A stretch of 55,638 nt of DNA from an uncultured Pelagibacteraceae bacterium (GCA_902624515.1 CACNYE010000002.1:1-55638), one strand, 5' to 3'. Shown: positions 7,812 through 16,264, counted from the stretch's first letter. Program-made: numbers and translations. The notes: a model not told the origin generated them from the letters alone.

Positions 7812-8504
7812 ATGGAACTTCTAGCATTTGGAGATACTGGTTGGGGTGACGAGCTATTTCGTGCTACTCTAATGACAATAGCTGTATCAATTACATCAAT
7901 GTTAATTGGTTTTAGTTTTGCTGGAATTTTTACCCCGTTAAAGTTATCTAAATTTAAATCTCTTAATCTAGTTGCAAATATTTATACAACAGTCATCAGA
8001 GGCGTTCCTGAATTATTAGTCATTTACCTTTTCTTTTTTGGTGGAAGTGGAGCAATTATGTTTGTGGCCTCCATGTTTGGTTATAATGAATACATAGAGA
8101 TCAATGCATTTATCACAGGCTCATTTGCAATAGGTATTATTTCTGGTGCATATTCTACTGAAGTTTTTAGAGGAGCAATCCAATCAATTGATAAAGGTCA
8201 ATTCGAAGCTGCAAAAGTTTTAGGTTTAAGTAAATTTGCACAATTTTATAAGATTACACTTCCCCAAATGTTAAGACTTGCAATACCAAATTTAAGTAAT
8301 GTTTGGCAAATTACACTTAAAGATACATCTTTAATTTCAGTCACAGGCTTAGTCGAGATCATGAGGCAATCTTATATTGCAGCTGGATCCACAAGGGATC
8401 CTTTATTCTTTTATTCTTTTGCAGCAGTTTTATATCTGTTGCTGACTTTCTTAAGTATGAAATTGATAAACAAATTAGAAGTTAAGTATAGTAGGGGGTA
8501 TTAA
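7812..8504 (+). CDS. Amino-acid ABC transporter permease (HisQ/OccQ type)
   Basis: An inner-membrane permease of 230 residues with about five hydrophobic helices. The EAA loop contacts the ATPase: 'FEAAKVLGLSKFAQFYKITLP' contains the EAA...G signature (about 136-144). TVIRGVPELLVIYLFFFGG is the typical polar-amino-acid permease entry motif. It has no Shine-Dalgarno sequence because the hairpin arm occupies that position. Its last base overlaps the first base of the second permease gene. It works as a heterodimer with that permease and an ATPase encoded elsewhere. Confidence 0.88.
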   Translation: MELLAFGDTGWGDELFRATLMTIAVSITSMLIGFSFAGIFTPLKLSKFKSLNLVANIYTTVIRGVPELLVIYLFFFGGSGAIMFVASMFGYNEYIEINAFITGSFAIGIISGAYSTEVFRGAIQSIDKGQFEAAKVLGLSKFAQFYKITLPQMLRLAIPNLSNVWQITLKDTSLISVTGLVEIMRQSYIAAGSTRDPLFFYSFAAVLYLLLTFLSMKLINKLEVKYSRGY

Positions 8505-9178
8505 TGGATTTTGAATTGATGATTAATAGTTTTCCAAAGTTATTAAATGCTGCTGTTATAACTTTAAAACTTTTATCCGTATCTTTAATTGTAGGATTAT
8601 TCATCGGATTATTATTTGCAATTCTTAGATTAAATAAAAATGTTTTTATTAATAAATTTGCCTATGGATATTCATACATATTTAGAGGAACCCCACTTCT
8701 TGTACAGATATTCATTATTTATTTCGGATTAGGACAGATTGAATATTTGAGATCAACATTTTTATGGGTAATTTTAAAAGAACCTTATTGGTGCGCAATT
8801 ATTGCTTTTGCATTAAATACTGGTGCTTATACATCTGAAATTTTAAGATCAGCATTTCAAACAATTAAACCTGGTATAATTGAAGCTGGACAAAGCCTTG
8901 GTATATCAAGCAAAATTATTTTTTACAAAATTCAAATTCCAATTGCTATCAGACAATCTTTACCAGCTTACGGTAATGAAATTATTTTGATGATGAAAGG
9001 TACCTCTTTAGCTAGTACAGTTACATTAATGGATTTAACTGGAGTTGCAAAATATATAATTTCCACTACTTTTAAACCAATAGAAGTGTTTATTGTAGCT
9101 GGTGGAATTTACTTATTTATGACTTTTATAATTCATAATGTGATTAAATTTTTAGAAAAAAAATATAGCTTTAATTAA
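8504..9178 (+). CDS. Amino-acid ABC transporter permease (HisM/OccM type)
   Basis: A 224-residue partner permease with about five membrane segments, the motif IFRGTPLLVQIFIIYFG (about 63-79) and an EAA loop (IEAGQSLGISSKIIFYKIQIP). It overlaps the first permease by one base (TAATG). Its end overlaps the converging M24 gene by four bases. No ATP-binding subunit gene follows, so the transporter must borrow an ATPase or have one elsewhere on the chromosome. Confidence 0.88.
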   Translation: MDFELMINSFPKLLNAAVITLKLLSVSLIVGLFIGLLFAILRLNKNVFINKFAYGYSYIFRGTPLLVQIFIIYFGLGQIEYLRSTFLWVILKEPYWCAIIAFALNTGAYTSEILRSAFQTIKPGIIEAGQSLGISSKIIFYKIQIPIAIRQSLPAYGNEIILMMKGTSLASTVTLMDLTGVAKYIISTTFKPIEVFIVAGGIYLFMTFIIHNVIKFLEKKYSFN

Positions 9179-10326
9179 AGTATAACCAAATCTAATATTT
9201 GTTTACCCAGTCTTTCGTTACCTTTTTCAGTAACTAGATAAGTTTCACCTAAATTCATTGCTAATTGATTTTCTGAGTCCATTAAAATCATATGCATAAA
9301 GAAAACATTTCCAGGCTTAATAATATAAGGATTTCCAGTGTACAACATAGGCCAATCCATCCAATTAGGTGAAAATGTAGTACCCAAGGAATAACCACAT
9401 GCATTCATTCTAGCTTTATTAAAACCAAGATCATCAAAAGTTTCTGCATGAGCATCAAAAACTTCTCCGATTTTATTTCCTGGTTTTAATTTATCTTCAC
9501 AATTATTTAATGCTTCAACACAAGCTTCATGCATTTTATGATGTTTAGGATCTGCTTTACCAATAGGTATGGTTCTAAACATTGCAGAATGATAATGTCT
9601 ATAAGTTCCAGCCCATTCCACAGTTAATTGGTCTTGGTTATTTAGAATTTGTTTTTCTGCTTGATAACGACAAAGGAGAGCATTTTTTCCTGAACCAATA
9701 ATAAATTCATTTGCAGGATAATCACCACCTCCCTCAAATATAACTTTATTCATTTCTGCTAATATTTTAGATTCACTTACACCAGCTTTTGCATATTTCC
9801 ATACTTCATCAAGAGCTTTGTCAGCAAGCTCTGCAGCTTTTTTAACATAAACTATTTCTTCTTTAGATTTTACTACTCTTAACTGTGTAATTAAGTCTGA
9901 TTTATCTTCAATAGCACAATAGTTTTCTAAAGACTTGTTAAGTCTAAGTGCATTACGTCCAGTTAAACCGTAAGCTTCATATTCAACTCCTAATTTTTTT
10001 CCTTTAAGATTTAGCTCATTCAAAATAACTTTAAGATCATCAGTTGGGTTTGAACCGTCTTTATCAACCCAAATTCTAATATCTTCTATATTAGATGTAT
10101 TTTGAGCCTGTCTTAAATCAGGAGCTCTTGTTAGTAATATTATATTTCCATTTTTATCTAAAATTAATGTTTGAAAAAAAACGTATCCAAAGGTGTCGTA
10201 TCCAGTTAACCAATACATAGACTCTTGCCTAAACATTAAAAGAGCATCTATATTTTGCTTTTTCATTGAATTTAAAACTTTAGATTTTCTTGATTTAAAT
10301 TCTTCTTCTGAAAAATGAAGTCCCAT
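9175..10326 (-). CDS. M24 'pita-bread' hydrolase, creatinase/ectoine-hydrolase-like
   Basis: 383 residues: a creatinase N-terminal domain (about 8-150) followed by a pita-bread catalytic domain (about 155-380). The five metal ligands of Xaa-Pro peptidases are replaced. The Asp pair in the DxG...SD motif reads VEWAG...HSAMF (Glu237, Ala248), the His of GHGIG is Tyr312 (GYSLG), and the next Glu region reads FFMHM. This pattern resembles creatinase and ectoine hydrolase (DoeA), which cleave C-N bonds without metal, rather than a dipeptidase. Being beside an amino-acid transporter suggests use of an imported amidino or amide compound. The substrate is unproven; it starts right after the stop of the DUF6165 gene. 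Confidence 0.78.
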   Translation of the reverse strand: MGLHFSEEEFKSRKSKVLNSMKKQNIDALLMFRQESMYWLTGYDTFGYVFFQTLILDKNGNIILLTRAPDLRQAQNTSNIEDIRIWVDKDGSNPTDDLKVILNELNLKGKKLGVEYEAYGLTGRNALRLNKSLENYCAIEDKSDLITQLRVVKSKEEIVYVKKAAELADKALDEVWKYAKAGVSESKILAEMNKVIFEGGGDYPANEFIIGSGKNALLCRYQAEKQILNNQDQLTVEWAGTYRHYHSAMFRTIPIGKADPKHHKMHEACVEALNNCEDKLKPGNKIGEVFDAHAETFDDLGFNKARMNACGYSLGTTFSPNWMDWPMLYTGNPYIIKPGNVFFMHMILMDSENQLAMNLGETYLVTEKGNERLGKQILDLVIL

Positions 10327-10716
10327 TTAATAATTAGTGTACTCTTTAATTTCTTTGATTTTTGATCCTGTATGATTGTTAATTTCTAATTTAATTTTTG
10401 CACGATCATCATTTAAAAAATGGACATCCCTTGAAAGTTTAATAAATTTTTCTCCAAAATCTTTATCTTTTTCACATTGTCTTTTGTCATCTTCAATAAT
10501 CCAAAGCTTAGCATTTATTTCTTTTAAAGATTGATAAAGATCATTAAGTTTGTCATTAGAATTAATATTTTTTTCTAATTGATCTTTGAGAATAGAGTGT
10601 TCATTGTTGATAAATTTTAACTTTTCAGGATCTTTTATTTTTTCCTGTTTAATCTCTAAAATTGAAATTTTATCTAAAAGTTCTCCAATTGAAACTTCTA
10701 CTATAATTTTATTCAT
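10327..10716 (-). CDS. DUF6165-like coiled-coil protein
   Basis: About 129 residues starting MNKIIVEVSIGELLDK; a TTG three codons upstream (10725) is less likely than this ATG. The opening VSIGELLDKISILEIK followed by a charged helical region (about 20-110) resembles the DUF6165 family, often seen near glycan and LPS genes. Function is unknown. It is upstream of and directly adjacent to the M24 gene, and divergent from a heptosyltransferase-like gene across about 30 bases, which supports a cell-envelope link more than a link to M24. Confidence 0.65.
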   Translation of the reverse strand: MNKIIVEVSIGELLDKISILEIKQEKIKDPEKLKFINNEHSILKDQLEKNINSNDKLNDLYQSLKEINAKLWIIEDDKRQCEKDKDFGEKFIKLSRDVHFLNDDRAKIKLEINNHTGSKIKEIKEYTNY

Positions 10717-10748
10717 AAAATCCAATACTGTGCTATCTTGTTATAAAT

Positions 10749-11687
10749 ATGTCTAATATTTTAATAATTAAACATGGTTCACTAGGAGATATAGCTCAAG
10801 CCAGTGGTGCAATTCAAGATATATCTGAAAACCATAAAAATGATCAAATATTTCTGCTTACAACTAAACCTTACTTTGATTTATTTAAGAAAAATCCTTT
10901 TATTCACGGGGTGATTTTAGATAAGAGATTACCTAGATATAATTTAATTTATTTGTATTTTTTAATGCGGGAATTAAAGAAGCACAACTTCTCAAAAGTT
11001 TTTGATCTTCAAAATTCATCTAGAACTAATTTCTATAAAAATATTCTTTTTCCAAAAGCTGACAAAATAGTTTGGTCAAGTTCAATTACAACACTACCAT
11101 CAGATAGAAATAAAGAGGAATTTGATAAAACATCGGTACTTGAAAGATTTGATTATCAATTACAAGAATCTGGCTTAAATACATCATATACTTTAAAACC
11201 TGACTTTAGTTGGGCTTCTACAGATATTAGTGAAATAAAAAATTTTTATAAGCTTGATAAATATATTTTGCTATTTCCTTTTTGCTCTCCCCATTTGACA
11301 ATTAAAAAATGGCCTTATTACAACGATCTTATTAAAAAAATTTCTAACAAATATGGAAATAGCTATAAAATTGTAACTGCACCTGGTCCTACAGAAATTA
11401 AAGACGCAAAAGAGATAAATGCAATTGCATTATTAGATAATGGTAGAGCATTAGATATATCCCAATTAACTTCTTTGATTAAAGGGAGCTCTTGCGTAAT
11501 TGCTAATGACACTGGTCCAGCGCACATAACAGCTCATACTGGTACTAAAGGTTTTACATTATTTGGCAAACACACAACAGCTTATAAGGTTAGTATTGAG
11601 AGAGAAAATTTTAAAGCAATTGAGGTAACAGACTTAAATAATTTATCTGCAGAAAAAGTTTTTGAGAGATTAATTAATTTATTATAA
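10749..11687 (+). CDS. Glycosyltransferase family 9 (heptosyltransferase-like)
   Basis: A 312-residue GT-B enzyme. The N-terminal ILIIKHGSLGDIAQASGAI is the acceptor-side signature of ADP-heptose:LPS heptosyltransferases. The C-terminal CVIANDTGPAHITAHTG is the nucleotide-sugar site. It likely adds a sugar to the LPS core at the inner face of the inner membrane. TATAAAT lies directly in front of the ATG, so any transcript from it would be nearly leaderless. Its end overlaps the converging GT4 gene by six bases. The exact sugar is unknown. Confidence 0.87.
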   Translation: MSNILIIKHGSLGDIAQASGAIQDISENHKNDQIFLLTTKPYFDLFKKNPFIHGVILDKRLPRYNLIYLYFLMRELKKHNFSKVFDLQNSSRTNFYKNILFPKADKIVWSSSITTLPSDRNKEEFDKTSVLERFDYQLQESGLNTSYTLKPDFSWASTDISEIKNFYKLDKYILLFPFCSPHLTIKKWPYYNDLIKKISNKYGNSYKIVTAPGPTEIKDAKEINAIALLDNGRALDISQLTSLIKGSSCVIANDTGPAHITAHTGTKGFTLFGKHTTAYKVSIERENFKAIEVTDLNNLSAEKVFERLINLL

Positions 11688-12761
11688 AATTTTTTTATAT
11701 TCCTCAACTGTATTAGACCAGTTAAACTTTGAAGAATATTCTTTTGCATTTTTTCCAAGTTCAATATACCTTTTATTTTCTATCATAGAGTGAAGTGAAG
11801 AATAAATATCTTCAAGATTATTTCCATCACAAATTAAACCAGTTTTATCATGTTGAATAGCATCAGAGGCACCACCGTCTTTGCCTCCAAGAGATGCAAC
11901 GCCATATTGGGCTGCTTCAACATAAGCTATACCAAAACCTTCAACAGATTTTTTATGTATAATGGATGGCATTACAAAAACATTAGACTTTGCCACTAAA
12001 GCATTTTTTAAATCCTCACTAATATCTTTAAAAAATATGACCTGTGTTCCTAAATCAAGCTCATTAACCAATTCTTTTATGTTTTCTTCTTCTTCACCAT
12101 AACCAATGCAAATATAAACAATATTTGGATATATCTGTTTTAAATTTCTTAATGCCATTAGGACTTTTTCATGATTTTTTCTTTTATCAAATCTTGAAAC
12201 AGTAATTAATCGAGGTGTTTTTATTTTTAACAAACTTTCTACTTTATCTAATGACTTTGTATTTAGTTCCATGGCAGTATTTACTCCAGGATTTATCACT
12301 ACTATTTTTGTTTGATCGACACCGATATTGATTGCTAATTTTTTTGTATATTCTGAATTAGCAATTACTTTTTCAACATTATTTAAAACTTTTACTATTT
12401 TTTTATTTTGAAAACTTCCTTTAGGATGATTAATTTCTTTTCCATGTATTAAGCAATATTTTTTTTTTGTAGTTTTAATTAACTCTAAACTTTTCCAATG
12501 ATCAGCTATTATTCCTTGAACTTTATTTTCTTTTAAAAACTCATTTATTAATTGAGCTTTTCTTATTTTTCTCAAAAATTTGATACCTCCAACTCTTTCA
12601 ATTGAAAAATTAACTTCTTTATCAAATTCTTTATGATTTTCTTGATAGTCAGCAAAAACCTTAATCATAAAGTTTTTGGACATTTCTTTAGTGAGACCCC
12701 ACATTAAGCTTTGCATACCACCTAATTCAGGTGGGAAAGATCTTGTTGCAATTAAATACAT
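11682..12761 (-). CDS. Glycosyltransferase family 4
   Basis: A 359-residue GT-B fold enzyme. The N-terminal glycine-rich acceptor motif is RSFPPELGGMQ (7-17). The C-terminal domain has VSRFDKRKNHEKVL and the donor-binding EX7E region (KKSVEGFGIAYVEAAQYG). It probably transfers a hexose to LPS or another surface glycan. Its start overlaps the stop of the thioredoxin-like gene by one base, so the two are co-transcribed, a pairing with no obvious functional reason. Confidence 0.87.
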   Translation of the reverse strand: MYLIATRSFPPELGGMQSLMWGLTKEMSKNFMIKVFADYQENHKEFDKEVNFSIERVGGIKFLRKIRKAQLINEFLKENKVQGIIADHWKSLELIKTTKKKYCLIHGKEINHPKGSFQNKKIVKVLNNVEKVIANSEYTKKLAINIGVDQTKIVVINPGVNTAMELNTKSLDKVESLLKIKTPRLITVSRFDKRKNHEKVLMALRNLKQIYPNIVYICIGYGEEEENIKELVNELDLGTQVIFFKDISEDLKNALVAKSNVFVMPSIIHKKSVEGFGIAYVEAAQYGVASLGGKDGGASDAIQHDKTGLICDGNNLEDIYSSLHSMIENKRYIELGKNAKEYSSKFNWSNTVEEYKKIL

Positions 12762-13315
12762 TAATTATTTTTCCACTTAATACTACATCCAGCGCTTGGA
12801 GTTTGTTGCTCTGGCCCCTTACCAGTTTCTGAAATTTGTTTCATCGCTTTAAATAAATCACTCTCACCATCTCTTACTGGTACTAAATTTTTAAGCTCTC
12901 TTAATCTACCTCTATACTGAAGCTTTAATTCTTTATTATAACCAAAGAAATCTGGCGTACATACTGCATCATAAGTTCTAGCAATCTCTTGTGTTTCATC
13001 AACTAAATAAGGAAAATCAAATTGATTTTTTTTGGCAAACAAAATCATGTTATTAAATGAGTCTTCTGGGTAATTTTTGGCATCATTAGCACAAATCGCA
13101 ACAGAATTAATACCTAAGTTTTTTAATTTTTTACAATCTTCAACAATATCTTTTGTAACAGCTTTAACATAAGGACAATGGTTACAAATAAACATTATTA
13201 AAGTTCCATTTTCACCTTTTGCATCCTCTAGGGAAATAATTTTATTATCAGTTGATTTAAGCTTAAAGTCGTGGGCCTTTTGGCCGAAATCACATATTGG
13301 AGTTTGTATTGGCAT
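12761..13315 (-). CDS. Thioredoxin-like / peroxiredoxin-like redox protein
   Basis: 184 residues with a thioredoxin fold and a C-x-x-C centre CNHC (44-47) followed by PYVKAV. A cis-Pro candidate lies in VCTPDFFGY. The C-terminal tail contains GCSIKW. It matches the 'thioredoxin family protein' group close to AhpC/TSA. No signal peptide is evident, so it is probably cytosolic. It is divergent from the carbonic-anhydrase-like gene with 20 bases between starts. Confidence 0.85.
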   Translation of the reverse strand: MPIQTPICDFGQKAHDFKLKSTDNKIISLEDAKGENGTLIMFICNHCPYVKAVTKDIVEDCKKLKNLGINSVAICANDAKNYPEDSFNNMILFAKKNQFDFPYLVDETQEIARTYDAVCTPDFFGYNKELKLQYRGRLRELKNLVPVRDGESDLFKAMKQISETGKGPEQQTPSAGCSIKWKNN

Positions 13316-13335
13316 AATGTAATAATATATAAATT

Positions 13336-13848
13336 ATGTTTTACGATTTAAAAGATAAAAAACCAAAAAACTCAGGTGAAAATTGGGTAGCTCCAAATGC
13401 TGTAGTAATTGGGGACGTTACTTTAGAAAAAAATACAAGTATTTGGTTTAATGCAACTTTAAGAGGAGACATAGAAAATATTCACATAGGTGAGGGTTCA
13501 AATGTCCAAGATGGCAGTGTTCTTCATACAGACCCAGGTTGTCCTCTAATAGTTGGAAAGGATGTAACTATCGGTCATTTAGTAATGCTTCATGGATGTA
13601 CGATAGGGGACAATAGTTTAATTGGAATTGGGGCAGTGATTCTTAATAAGGCAAATATTGGAAAAAATTGTATTATAGGAGCAAAAGCTCTTATAACTGA
13701 AAATAAAGAAATACCTGATAACTCTCTAGTAATTGGCTCGCCCGGCAAGGTTATAAGAGAAGTTACTGAAGAAGAAAAAAAAGCTGTTTGGGAAAACACC
13801 AAACATTATCAAGATAATTGGAAAAAATATTCTAAATCTATTTTTTAA
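13336..13848 (+). CDS. Gamma-class carbonic anhydrase family protein
   Basis: A 170-residue left-handed beta-helix built of hexapeptide repeats (for example IHIGEG, LIVGKD, CTIGDN), forming a trimer in the family. The three metal-binding His residues are present: His64 (LHTDPG), His81 (TIGH) and His86 (MLHG). Activity as carbonic anhydrase is plausible, but many members (YrdA/PaaY-like) are weakly active. A C-terminal helix ([19 protein letters not shown]) completes the fold. Confidence 0.88.
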   Translation: MFYDLKDKKPKNSGENWVAPNAVVIGDVTLEKNTSIWFNATLRGDIENIHIGEGSNVQDGSVLHTDPGCPLIVGKDVTIGHLVMLHGCTIGDNSLIGIGAVILNKANIGKNCIIGAKALITENKEIPDNSLVIGSPGKVIREVTEEEKKAVWENTKHYQDNWKKYSKSIF

Positions 13849-13885
13849 AGTACCATTGTCTTTCCATTCATTGTAATGTTAATTA

Positions 13886-15250
13886 TTGAAGAGATTATTA
13901 GTTAACAATATTAGAAGAAGACAGTTTTTAAAAACTTCTTTATCAGGAATGATGTTTGCTGCATTCCCAAGTATTTCTTTTTCACAATCTAATCCTGACG
14001 TTGTAGTTATTGGTGCTGGATCATCAGGCTTAGCTGCTACTGCTGAATTAATGAGAAGAAATATATCTGTTCTTTGTATTGAGGGGATGAATAGAATTGG
14101 TGGTAGATGTTACACTGACACAACATCTTTTAATGGACTACCAGCAGATCATGGCGCTCATTGGCTTCATGCTAAAAAAGGTAATGAACTTTATAAATTT
14201 GGTAGAGAAAATAAAGATAGATTTAAGATATATGACGAACCTTCCACATCAGTTGTTTATGATGGAAAAAATAAAGTAAGCGGAAGTACTTTTTGGAGTA
14301 CATATAAAAAAATTAAAAAGATTTATTCTGAGGGCGGCATAGACGAACCACTGATGAACAAAATCCCAAAAAAATTAAAAAAAAATCCTTGGTTTGACAC
14401 AGCTCATGCAGCAATTAACGCAAGAGACTTTGATAATCTTTCTATTGCTGATGACAGTCTGAATTATGAAGATAATTATTGGGAAAGTGGAAATGCACTT
14501 TGCAGAGAAGGATATGGAACATTGTTAGCTTACTATAGAAAAGATGTGCCTGTAAAATTAAATACAATCGTAAGTGAAATAAAATGGGGTGGAAAAGGAG
14601 TGCAAATTGAAACTAACAAAGGGACTATTAAAACAAAAGCATGTATTGTAACCACATCTGTTGGTGTTTTAAGAGCAGAAAAAATAAAATTTTCACCAAA
14701 ATTACCTTCAAGAAAATATGAGGCTTTTGAGGGAATTACTATGGGACCATCTAATCGAGTAATAATAGAATTAAAGAAAAAATTTGTAAGTAAATTTAAA
14801 AAAGATACCAATTTTTATTCCAAAATTAATAGCAACGGTGCAAAATCACCAGAAGGGATTGGTTATGGTTTGCTAAAAATGGGTGGAACAAATTTATGTC
14901 TTTTTGCTCTTAATGGAGAATTTTCAAAAGGTTTAGAAAATGAAGGCAGTGAAGCAATGATAGATTTTGTCATTAATCAACTCAAATCGAATTTTGGTTC
15001 AAAGTTTTATGATAAATATTTTGTTAAAGCCATAGCTACAGGGTGGAATAAAAATCCATTCACTTTAGGTGCTTACTCTGGCGCAATACCAGGTAAAGCA
15101 AATTTAAGACCTAGATTAAAAAGACCGGTTGGAGAAAGAATTTTTTTTGCTGGTGAAGCTACTGCTAGTGCTTATGGAACTGTTCACGGTGCTAATAGGA
15201 GTGGAATAAGAGCTGCTACTGACGTTTTTATCTCAGATGCGTTAGGTTAG
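13886..15250 (+). CDS. Tat-exported flavin amine oxidase
   Basis: 454 residues beginning at TTG, since an in-frame TAA lies three codons upstream and later Mets would remove the export signal. The twin-arginine signal RRRQFLK (10-16) precedes a hydrophobic stretch. Then come the FAD Rossmann motif VIGAGSSG (41-48), GMNRIGGRC and the C-terminal FAD site FFAGEATASAYGTVHGA. It matches monoamine/polyamine oxidase-type flavoproteins that fold with FAD before Tat export. A periplasmic amine or polyamine as substrate is inference. It stands alone between short gaps. Confidence 0.85.
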   Translation: MKRLLVNNIRRRQFLKTSLSGMMFAAFPSISFSQSNPDVVVIGAGSSGLAATAELMRRNISVLCIEGMNRIGGRCYTDTTSFNGLPADHGAHWLHAKKGNELYKFGRENKDRFKIYDEPSTSVVYDGKNKVSGSTFWSTYKKIKKIYSEGGIDEPLMNKIPKKLKKNPWFDTAHAAINARDFDNLSIADDSLNYEDNYWESGNALCREGYGTLLAYYRKDVPVKLNTIVSEIKWGGKGVQIETNKGTIKTKACIVTTSVGVLRAEKIKFSPKLPSRKYEAFEGITMGPSNRVIIELKKKFVSKFKKDTNFYSKINSNGAKSPEGIGYGLLKMGGTNLCLFALNGEFSKGLENEGSEAMIDFVINQLKSNFGSKFYDKYFVKAIATGWNKNPFTLGAYSGAIPGKANLRPRLKRPVGERIFFAGEATASAYGTVHGANRSGIRAATDVFISDALG

Positions 15251-15299
15251 ATTCAGGAACTATTTAAAAATTTTTATTATAATCAAAACTTTTTTTTAA

Positions 15300-15331
15300 G
15301 GGGCGTTCTGTTGCCAGGTGCCCCAAACCCC
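15300..15331. other. GC-rich hairpin with alternative pairing, possible structured RNA
   Basis: GGGGC (15300-15304) pairs with GCCCC (15320-15324) around a 15-base loop containing TTCTGTTGCCAGGT. A second CCCC (15328-15331) offers an alternative partner. It is a sharp GC island in AT-rich DNA and lies between convergent genes. Neither strand has a T-run after the stem, so it is not a classic terminator. Function is not recognised. Confidence 0.45.
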
Positions 15332-15338
15332 AAAGAAT

Positions 15339-15545
15339 TTATCCTTTAAATAATTCTAAAGCTTTATTTAATAATTCTTCTGACTTAGCATGATCACCAC
15401 TTTTATGTGCATTCATACCTGCATCTCTTAATTCTTGAGCCTCTGCAATTTTGGCATCAATATTTTTTGCCATCATCGGACAAGAACCCGCAAATGCTGA
15501 TCCAGAAAATAAAATTATAAAAGCTGTTATTAAAAACTTTTTCAT
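15339..15545 (-). CDS. Small exported helical protein
   Basis: 68 residues. The signal peptide MKKFLITAFIILFSGSAFA is cleaved after Ala19, leaving about 49 residues with one Cys near the new N-terminus (GSCPMM) and two amphipathic helices (KNIDAKIAEAQELRD and the SGDHAKSEELLNKALELF segment). The latter looks like one tetratricopeptide-type helix pair. A good AAAGGA ribosome site precedes the ATG by 6 bases. It follows a 42-residue membrane protein by 13 bases on the same strand. Function is unknown. Confidence 0.78.
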   Translation of the reverse strand: MKKFLITAFIILFSGSAFAGSCPMMAKNIDAKIAEAQELRDAGMNAHKSGDHAKSEELLNKALELFKG

Positions 15546-15558
15546 AATTATTCCTTTG

Positions 15559-15687
15559 TTAAAATCCCATATTTGACCAGTTATCTTTATCGTTATACCT
15601 GTCTAGTTCTTTTTTTGAAAAAGGTCTAAAAAGCACAAGTCCAACAACAACTGCCAAAATTATAAGAATTATTGTTTCCATAACCAT
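15559..15687 (-). CDS. Small single-pass membrane protein (42 aa)
   Basis: Starts MVMETIILIILAVVVGLV, one membrane helix (about residues 5-20), then a charged tail with RPFSKKEL and DKDNWSNMGF ending at TAA. ATG at 15687 gives 42 residues; a second ATG two codons later is possible. It is 13 bases upstream of the small exported protein, so the two probably share a transcript. Codon use and the clean helix-plus-tail layout support a real gene. No family was recognised. Confidence 0.6.
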   Translation of the reverse strand: MVMETIILIILAVVVGLVLFRPFSKKELDRYNDKDNWSNMGF

Positions 15688-15755
15688 TATATAGTTTTAA
15701 AGACATTTACTTCACTGCGACTTAAAAACATTTATAATTATCTTCTTGAAGAAAT

Positions 15756-16058
15756 TTATAATACTTTTTCAAAACCTTCAAAATTGGGGTGGCCAATATA
15801 TAAATCGCTATGTTTTCCTGCATCCTTGTGCGCAAGTCTAAAAGCTTCTGATTTTGTCCAATTCCAAAAATCCTCTTTGGTCTCCCAAATACTATGCGAA
15901 GCATATAAAGTATGATCATCTTTTGTTTCGCTTTTTACTAGATTAAAATTTTTAAAACCTGGTACTTTATCTAAATGAGTTTCTCTATTTTTCCAAACAT
16001 TTTCAAACTCAGCTTCTTTTCCCTTAACAATCTTAAATCTATTCATAGCAATAAACAT
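15756..16058 (-). CDS. Antibiotic biosynthesis monooxygenase (ABM) domain protein
   Basis: A 100-residue dimeric alpha/beta ferredoxin-like fold protein. MFIAMNRFKIVKGKEAEFENVW starts the first strand and helix; VPGFKNFNLVKSE and the WETKEDFWNWTKSEAF segment follow the ABM/HmoA pattern, and a His occurs near HKDAGKH. Family members include haem-degrading oxygenases and quinone monooxygenases; sequence alone does not choose. A strong ribosome site GGAGG stands just before the ATG. It is preceded on the same strand by a tiny membrane ORF. Confidence 0.85.
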   Translation of the reverse strand: MFIAMNRFKIVKGKEAEFENVWKNRETHLDKVPGFKNFNLVKSETKDDHTLYASHSIWETKEDFWNWTKSEAFRLAHKDAGKHSDLYIGHPNFEGFEKVL

Positions 16059-16067
16059 TTTTTCCTC

Positions 16068-16184
16068 CTATATTTTTCCTAATCCAAAAAAAGCACCCGC
16101 GATTATTATTAACCAAATTATTCCTTTAATCAGAAAAAAGGAAAAACCACCTACTAATAAATACTTTTTAAATTTTTTATTCAC
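16068..16184 (-). CDS. Tiny membrane protein (38 aa), GTG start
   Basis: The reading frame begins GTG and runs MNKKFKKYLLVGGFSFFLI then a second hydrophobic half ending GAFFGLGKI before TAG. It has a basic N-terminus and a long apolar stretch (about 9-35), so one long or two short membrane helices. Its stop lies inside the ribosome-site region of the ABM gene (stop overlaps the leader), suggesting translational coupling. No ribosome site is evident for the GTG itself. No family recognised. Confidence 0.45.
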   Translation of the reverse strand: MNKKFKKYLLVGGFSFFLIKGIIWLIIIAGAFFGLGKI

Positions 16185-16264
16185 TATACTTAACTATCAG
16201 CTCAAAATATTCTATCTATGCGATATTTAGACTTATAAAATATCTAGATTACAAGCTACTTGCT

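Noticed and set aside
15300-15331. Rho-independent terminator between convergent genes
   Set aside because: No T-run follows the stem on either strand, so it was listed as an unassigned structure.
15300-15340. SRP (4.5S) RNA fragment
   Set aside because: Only a short CTGTT-CCAGGT resemblance exists; the universal GGAAGGAAGCA core and long stem are absent.
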